64,000 nt of DNA from Penicillus capitatus (Eukaryota; Chlorophyta): positions 1,674,001 through 1,738,000 of the forward strand of contig OZ287697.1 of the NCBI GenBank assembly GCA_965649825.1, read 5' to 3'. Positions 58,695 through 64,000 of this stretch are shown one piece after another. Under the pieces are notes generated by a model. The model was not told the origin of the DNA, made no database searches, and saw only the letters and a program-made list of their open reading frames with translations. The translations under genes and the position numbers were made by a program. Position 1 is the stretch's first letter. The number at the start of each line of letters is the position of its first letter.

Positions 58695-59827
58695 ACGCCG
58701 CCGCCCTTTGAGCAAGATGGAATGCCAGTGGCCTGTGGCGATGTCTCTGCAGTCCGAATCGACAACGACTGGCTCAGAGATGCAGGACGATGCGAGATCG
58801 CGTGACACTTGTTGCAAGGCATTCCAGCCCCACCCATAGACGACGCCCGCTTTCGACAGCGCCATCGTGTGACGCGCCCCGCAGCACACCTGAACCCAAC
58901 CACCCCTTCCGCACCGCCGTTGCTCCACTCTCGCACTTTGACGATATCCGCGTGTTCCAACAGAGGCGCGTCGACGAGGGCAGGCAGAGGATGCAGCACC
59001 TGTTCCGCCACGCCCAACTGTCCATCGGCATTGGACCCCCATCCGTACACGTCGCCGCTCGCTAGACACACCGAGCGTGCGATCCGGTGCAGGGAGAGAG
59101 TTCTGCGGGACCTGAGAGCGCCATGGTGTGATGCAGTCCGGCCGAGACGGACTGCACTTCCACACCTCCCATCTCCTTCACGTGCCGCGGCTCCGGGATG
59201 TCTTCCTTGGAGATCTGTCCGCATTCTCCGTGCAGATTGCATCCCCAGCAGAACACCGCTCCTCTCTGCGTGACGGCACAGCTGTGCACCATGCCGCAGG
59301 CCACCCAACGCACGGGCTCCGTGGCCAGCAGATCTCCCTCGTCGCAACCCGGTCCCAGAACACGATGCAGGGATGCCGCTGTCACATCACGCCTGCCGAT
59401 GCCCAGACAGCCATTGCGATTCTCGCCCCAAGACCAGACGGAGCCATCCTCCATCGCGCACAGCACATGACCCTCACCTAAACCCCCTGCCACCTGCCCC
59501 GCTCGAAAGGGTGATGCCTTCACCTGCTGCGATTCGACAGACGTTCGTCCAGCGAGGAAGCTCCAAGAGGACGGGATGGGACGTGTCGCACGGAGTGGTC
59601 GGCAGGACGCGGAGGCGACGGTCGCCGCGTCTCGTTAAGCAGAGCGTCTGCCATCCGAGACATCCGACGACCACGTCTTCGTGTTTCTCGGACGACGCCC
59701 CCCACATCCGCAGTTCTCCGCCATCGAGGACGGCGCCGCTGATCCCCCATCCGCCGAGGAGAAGCGTCGCGAACGGAGGCAGGACCGCAGGGATATCGGT
59801 TAGATACCCGTGCCCGATCAATTGCAT
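58689..59827 (-). CDS. RCC1-repeat protein (right arm)
   Basis: Exons 59524-59827, 59112-59477, 58937-59061 and 58689-58889 give 331 residues, with the same introns as 24776-25914. Among the duplicated single-copy-type genes it shows the most replacements, for example 'TQRGAVFCWG' against 'TQTGDVFCWG' and 'ASLHRVLG' against 'ASLQCVLG'. Propeller glycines and tryptophans are unaffected, so the protein should fold. It is divergent from DCD by 34 bp. Confidence 0.86.
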
Positions 59828-59861
59828 TACGCGTTGTGTCGTTTCGTTTCGGGAATCAGGA
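59828..59861. promoter_or_regulatory. 34-bp gap between divergent start codons (right arm)
   Basis: Mirror of 24742-24775 and identical in length. It separates the RCC1-like (-) and DCD (+) start codons. Confidence 0.6.
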
Positions 59862-60734
59862 ATGGGGTCGGACGCTCCGAGCGGGTTCATCTTCGGCTGC
59901 ACGAACGCGACGGAAGCGGAGTGTCGGGCGAAGAAGCTCTTTGGACTGCCCCCGCGTCACATCCACGCCGTTTCCAAGATTCCTCCGGGGACGCCCGTGT
60001 TTCTCTACAACTACGAAGCTCGCGTTCTGCACGGGGTATTCGAGTCGAAGTGCAAGGGAGGGTGGGAACTGGATCCGATAGCGTGGAGCGGCAGATTTCC
60101 GGCCCAGATCCGAGTGCGCGGAATCGGGATCTACCCGCACAAGGGCGAATGTCTCGTCGCCGACGTTTTCTCCGAAGCCATCCGCAGGAACTACTTCTCG
60201 AAGACGCGGTTCACTTACGCCCTGTCCGAGAGACAGGTCGCGAAACTGCAGAGGCTCTTCTACGAGGCTGGATGGCAGCCGTCGTGGTCGGCCAGGTGGA
60301 TGCGGCACAGGCATGAGACCCGTCGCGAGAGGGCGCAGAGGAGGAAGACCGAGACGCTGTCCTCCGGCGGGGTGCGAAAGAAATCGACGAAGCTGCGAAG
60401 AAGCCCCCGTGGCTGCGCGTCACCGGAGATCCAGAACCGACGCAGATCGACATCCCCGTCATCCATCAGGACGGACGCGATGGATTACGTCATGGACTGC
60501 GATGTTCCTCCCCCAGTCGATGCGAAAGCTCCCAGCGCTTTGTTCGATCCCGCGCTGCTGCCTCAGCGCGAAGAAAACCACTCCGTCGCGAAGGCGGAGA
60601 CTGCAACAGCCACTGTGCCGTCGGCGCCTCCGGAGAAGAAAGGACGGCCCGATGTGGCACATCTGGTCCACGAGATGGAAAACGTGTGCTCCTGCGTCGA
60701 TCTGCCCATGCGTCCTACTCGGTGTGTTGTCTAG
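59862..60734 (+). CDS. DCD-domain protein (right arm)
   Basis: Mirror copy of 23869-24741, 290 residues, one exon. The DCD domain (about residues 7-135) is unchanged as far as I can see. Replacements cluster in the basic, probably disordered tail ('SPRGCASPE' against 'SQGGCASPE', 'AETATATV' against 'AETGTATV', final 'TRCVV' against 'TRCGV'). That pattern fits constraint on the domain and looser constraint on the tail, so both copies may still be under selection. Confidence 0.87.
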   Translation: MGSDAPSGFIFGCTNATEAECRAKKLFGLPPRHIHAVSKIPPGTPVFLYNYEARVLHGVFESKCKGGWELDPIAWSGRFPAQIRVRGIGIYPHKGECLVADVFSEAIRRNYFSKTRFTYALSERQVAKLQRLFYEAGWQPSWSARWMRHRHETRRERAQRRKTETLSSGGVRKKSTKLRRSPRGCASPEIQNRRRSTSPSSIRTDAMDYVMDCDVPPPVDAKAPSALFDPALLPQREENHSVAKAETATATVPSAPPEKKGRPDVAHLVHEMENVCSCVDLPMRPTRCVV

Positions 60735-61187
60735 TTGCTGCAGACGGAGATCTCTTGAAGGCGAATAACGAAAGACGGACGGACGGACGCGGTTGCGAAA
60801 ACGAAGCTCAGTTGCATGTGTCAGTTGCATGTGTGTCATCCATCGAACGATCGTTCTTTTCTTTTCGAAACGTTTGCACCTTCGATTTTGAACACTAGGC
60901 GAGTCCGAGGCGTCGAGAATTCGATTTTGTTAACGGGCGAAGGGCAAAGGGCGCGTCGCTGCGACGGGATCGTCGTCGAGAGATCGTCATCTCTGCACAC
61001 CGCACGACGTCACTTCATCTGGTCGGCGAGACCTCCACAGACGTGTCGCTAATCGCCTTCTTTCATGGCGGTTAGTCTGCGTTGACTGTCTGCCCGTTCG
61101 CTCCTCTGCTTTGGTGTCTTCCACCGCGTCGCGGTCAACGACTCGCCGTCCGGCGTATCTCCGTCGCGTCTTGGACGATTGGACGTC
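60735..61187. other. Spacer, DCD 3' flank and F-box 5' flank (right arm)
   Basis: Mirror of 23416-23868. No gene supported; frames at 60686-60898 and 60816-61052 are short and overlapping. Confidence 0.5.
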
Positions 61188-62516
61188 ATGGCGGAGGACG
61201 AGGGGCCGAAGGACGAGGGTCGGATGCGTTCGCTGTTCGAGAGGGCGTTTCTCTTCGAACGCCTAATGCCGCTGCTGGACGCCGAAGACCTCCGCCGCTG
61301 CCGACTCGTCTGCCGCGGATGGCGCGACGCCTTCAAATCCCTTCCGCTTTCCCTGCCGACCTCTCGGGATCGCAACATCCGAGAGATCACGCGCAGCTTC
61401 CCCGGTGCCGTGGCGATGTCGGTCAAGATCGCCGACGACGAGTTCCCGGCAGACGTCTTCGCCGAGCTCGTCGCGGCCGAGAACCTTCAACGCCTGTCGG
61501 TCAAGTCCTTCCATCCGTGGATCGACGTCCCGGCGGCGACGGCGTACTTTCCTGAGCTGACCCACCTGCGTCAGCTGTCGCTGAGTTGGTGGAATGAAGA
61601 CGGATGCCCCACCGTCTACACATCCCTCAACTGTTTCACCAATCTCACGTCGCTGCAGATCCGGTCGTCGATAGAGGAGACGGACGCATTCGATTTCCTC
61701 CGCGACCTACAGCGGCTCAAGGAACTCCGACTACATCTGAGCATCCGCTTGGAACCCGACGAGGAGATCTCGCTGCCGCCCCTGACGCACATCACCCATC
61801 TCGACGTCAACATCGAGCGATGGAGTCACACCGGCGCCTGGAAGACCCTTGAGGTGACAGCCCCTCGTCGACCTTTCTCCTGCCTGGATCTGCCGTCGTA
61901 GTTTGTCCTCGAGTATCGGCACGCGTTGCCGTCTCTGGCGTTTGCCTTTCCGACGAACCAGGACCTGTTCCACGACATGGTCTGCTTGACGTCCTTCGCC
62001 AAACTCAAGCAGCTGCGCGTGTACTCTCACTTCAACAACGCCGTTCTCCACAGTGCGACGAATTTTCTGTCGGTCCTCGAGCGCATGAGCCAGTTGACGC
62101 ATCTGGACTTCGATCTGAAGGCGTGCTCCATCGCGTCTGTTCTTCAGGCGGTCACGCACCTGACGTCTCTGAAGCGTCTGTCGTGCACGCATGTCTACGG
62201 CGTCGGCGCCCGGGGACCGCAACTCGCCCCTCCAGGATTCTCGGCGCTGACCCAGCTGACCCGTCTGTGCATGTCCCGGGCGCCGATGCGGCTGTCGCTT
62301 CGGGGGTTGACGAATCTGGTGAACCTGGAGATCCGCAACGAAGCGGAGAACATCCGCAAGCTCGAGGACAGTCTGGAACAGATGACCCGTCTCCAGAAAC
62401 TCCACCTCGGATTCAGCGAGAGCTGCGAGATGGTCCTCCCCAGAAGCGTCCTTGTTCGCCTCAAGGCTCTGAACGACCTGCACCTGAGGGACGCAGAAAT
62501 CGACGAGGATCTGTGA
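61188..62516 (+). CDS. F-box/LRR protein (right arm)
   Basis: Exons 61188-61853 and 61902-62516 with a 48-nt intron give 426 residues. Almost identical to the left-arm protein; the replacement I can point to is 'FPGAVAMSV' against 'FPGAMAMSV'. The in-frame TAG before exon 2 is again the splice acceptor, and its conservation in both copies supports the intron over a nonsense mutation. F-box at about residues 15-50, LRRs after it. Confidence 0.82.
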
Positions 62517-64000
62517 CGTGCGGAAGGTGCTTGCGTTGACGCCCGTGTTGCGACATGACGGCGGCGCGGGCGCGTGAACTCCAGCGAAGGCCATTGTTTT
62601 GACTCTACGGACGACGACGATCTCCGAGATGTGTCGAGACGTTTTTTGAAAGAGCAGTCACTCCTTTACGCCTTTCGATGTCGGTTGCGATGTCCGCGCT
62701 CTTCGAGTCCATGACGAGATCTCCTTGCGGAATCGCGAAATCGGCGATGCGTTTGGCCTGTTTCTATGTGCAAATTCGTCATCTTATGTCTTTACATCTT
62801 AAGGCGTAACATGTTCGCCCCCTTGAGTATTAATCTGTGTGGCTGGCCAGGCAGGTTCAGTTCGACCCTTTGAGAGAGGCAGACATTTAATGGTCATTGT
62901 TGCGGCCGGATTCCTTGCAACGTTTGAAGTGCATGGAAGGCTCGGGCCGAGAAGGACCGGAAGCAAGAGGGTGATTGGGGAAAGGAGGACAGGATAGGAT
63001 ACTGGGTTAGACGACAAGGCCGAGAAGGACCGGCAGCAAGAGGGTGATTGGGGAAAGGAGGACAGGATAGGATACTGGGTTAGACGACAAAGCCGAGAAG
63101 GACCGGCAGCAAGAGGCCGATTGGGGAAAGGAGGACAGGATACTGGGTTAGACGACAAGGCCGAGAAGAAGACCATAAGTGCGGAGCATTCAACAAACAT
63201 ACCGATCATTGCAAACGAGCTGGACGCGCACGAGGACGACAGCCGAAGAAGACCATGAGCGCGGAGCATTCGATGGACAGGTCGATCATTGCAGAGCAGC
63301 TGGAAGCACGCGAAGACGACGGACCAGTATTAGATAGATAGCCCCTCTTAATCCATGAAGAGATATGTACTGGTTTAAGGACTTCCTCAAGGATCGAGAG
63401 ATAAACATGCAAAGCGCGGATGTTGAGCTCGTTGCGGGGATATGACAGCAGACAGAAAAAGGGAGGGACGCCAGCTCCTCGCCGAGGAAGCTAGAGCTCT
63501 TTAGCAACGCCATCGTTGTGGAGAACTTTACTCGGAAGCGGATGAGAAGGCTTATTCGTCGAGATGTTGGATAAAGATTACGAATTGGCTGTCTTTCAGC
63601 ACGGCGCGCCCTTGGAGGCGAAGCAAGGGTCGATGTGAAGATGAGGTTATTGAAAATTCTGATCCATTAAGAGCCGGATCCTCGCAAGGGCGTTGGCAAT
63701 TCGAGTTCTCGACGGCAGTTATAGACATTAGGTATCAGGTCGGCAACAATTGACGGCCGTTGCTTATTCGCTCGTGCATTGGCACAAGGGTGCTTGACGA
63801 TTCCTTACAGTTAAAGGTGAAGGATGGTAGAGCTTTAGATGGATGTCGCAAGATATCCCAACTGCACCAGATCAGTCACCCCGACATCTTGCATTGGAAG
63901 GTCCTTAGACTTGACGAGAAGTAACGTTAGCAAGGTGACCAGGACAGGGAACATTTGTTTGTGGAACCCGTGTCCGCACAAGCCACGCTGCTGCATTCGC
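62517..64000. other. Gene-free outer part of the right arm
   Basis: Mirror of 20671-22086, with no supported gene. The repeat continues to the window edge, so the arm's true end lies beyond it. Confidence 0.55.
62940..63320. repeat. Tandem repeats, right arm
   Basis: Three units of the 73-nt type (with 'GGATACTGGGTTAGACGAC'; the last is shortened by about 10 nt) are followed by two imperfect 80-nt units. The left arm has two plus a partial. The 80-nt units can be read as 'KTMSAEHSMDRSIIAEQL' and a diverged copy, but frames are not continuous. Confidence 0.85.

Larger units (their letters stand above)
50805..64000 (-). repeat. Large inverted repeat, right arm
   Basis: Mirror image of 20671-33800, continuing to the window end. 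Differences from the left arm include one extra 73-nt tandem unit, an extra GAC codon in a run of Asp codons of BHR-P (about 56520-56540), a single extra base in BHR-P2 exon 2, and two strongly diverged blocks within BHR-P. These show the arms are distinct sequences and not the same reads placed twice. Confidence 0.95.

Noticed and set aside
62940-63320. CRISPR-like or telomeric repeat
   Set aside because: The units are directly abutting 73- and 80-nt repeats without unique spacers and without a short telomeric motif.
1-64000. Bacterial polymorphic outer-membrane autotransporters
   Set aside because: The beta-helix motifs resemble them, but the genes are intron-split, have no C-terminal beta-barrel and end in alpha-helical membrane segments. 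Neighbours are eukaryotic.

Overview
The window is nuclear DNA from a unicellular eukaryote. Genes on both strands are split by very short introns (about 44-66 nt) with clear GT-AG or GC-AG borders. The products are eukaryotic: EMC3, a DCD-domain protein, an RCC1-repeat protein, F-box/leucine-rich-repeat proteins and giant multi-pass membrane proteins. I cannot name the species. DCD domains are best known from plants, and the large beta-helix membrane proteins recall families seen in many free-living protists. All exon models here were joined by hand from frames and splice consensus.

The dominant content is one gene family with six members, called BHR here for beta-helix receptor-like. Each has a signal peptide, a short N-terminal domain, a long right-handed beta-helix ectodomain, a Cys-rich membrane-proximal region and about 8-9 transmembrane segments. 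BHR-A (1-2614, -, cut by the window edge), BHR-B (10906-16225, -), BHR-C (37456-42580, -) and BHR-D (43499-49212, -) form one subfamily. BHR-P1 (27187-33744, +) and BHR-P2 (50856-57414, -) form a second, longer one.

The architecture is a nested set of duplications. (1) A direct duplication pairs a BHR gene with a divergent F-box/LRR gene. The left copy (1 to about 4890) holds BHR-A and a decayed F-box/LRR pseudogene. The right copy (about 13604-19660) holds the 5' part of BHR-B and an intact F-box/LRR gene. (2) A large inverted repeat has arms at 20671-33800 and 50805-64000, running into the window edge. Each arm carries, in mirror order, F-box/LRR, DCD, RCC1-like, EMC3 and BHR-P. (3) The roughly 17 kb between the arms holds BHR-C and BHR-D in tandem. 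The arms are nearly identical from the outer end through EMC3 and the 5' half of BHR-P. They then alternate between diverged and conserved blocks inside BHR-P.

Within each arm the genes are packed tightly. DCD and RCC1-like start 34 bp apart on opposite strands, RCC1-like and EMC3 overlap tail to tail by 6 nt, and EMC3 and BHR-P diverge from about 295 bp. EMC3 is an ER membrane-protein insertase subunit, so its place beside multi-pass receptor genes is suggestive but may be coincidence. Non-coding stretches (4.3-10.9 kb, 33.8-37.4 kb, 49.2-50.8 kb) hold dispersed repeats. A probable small secreted-protein gene lies at 6035-6428.
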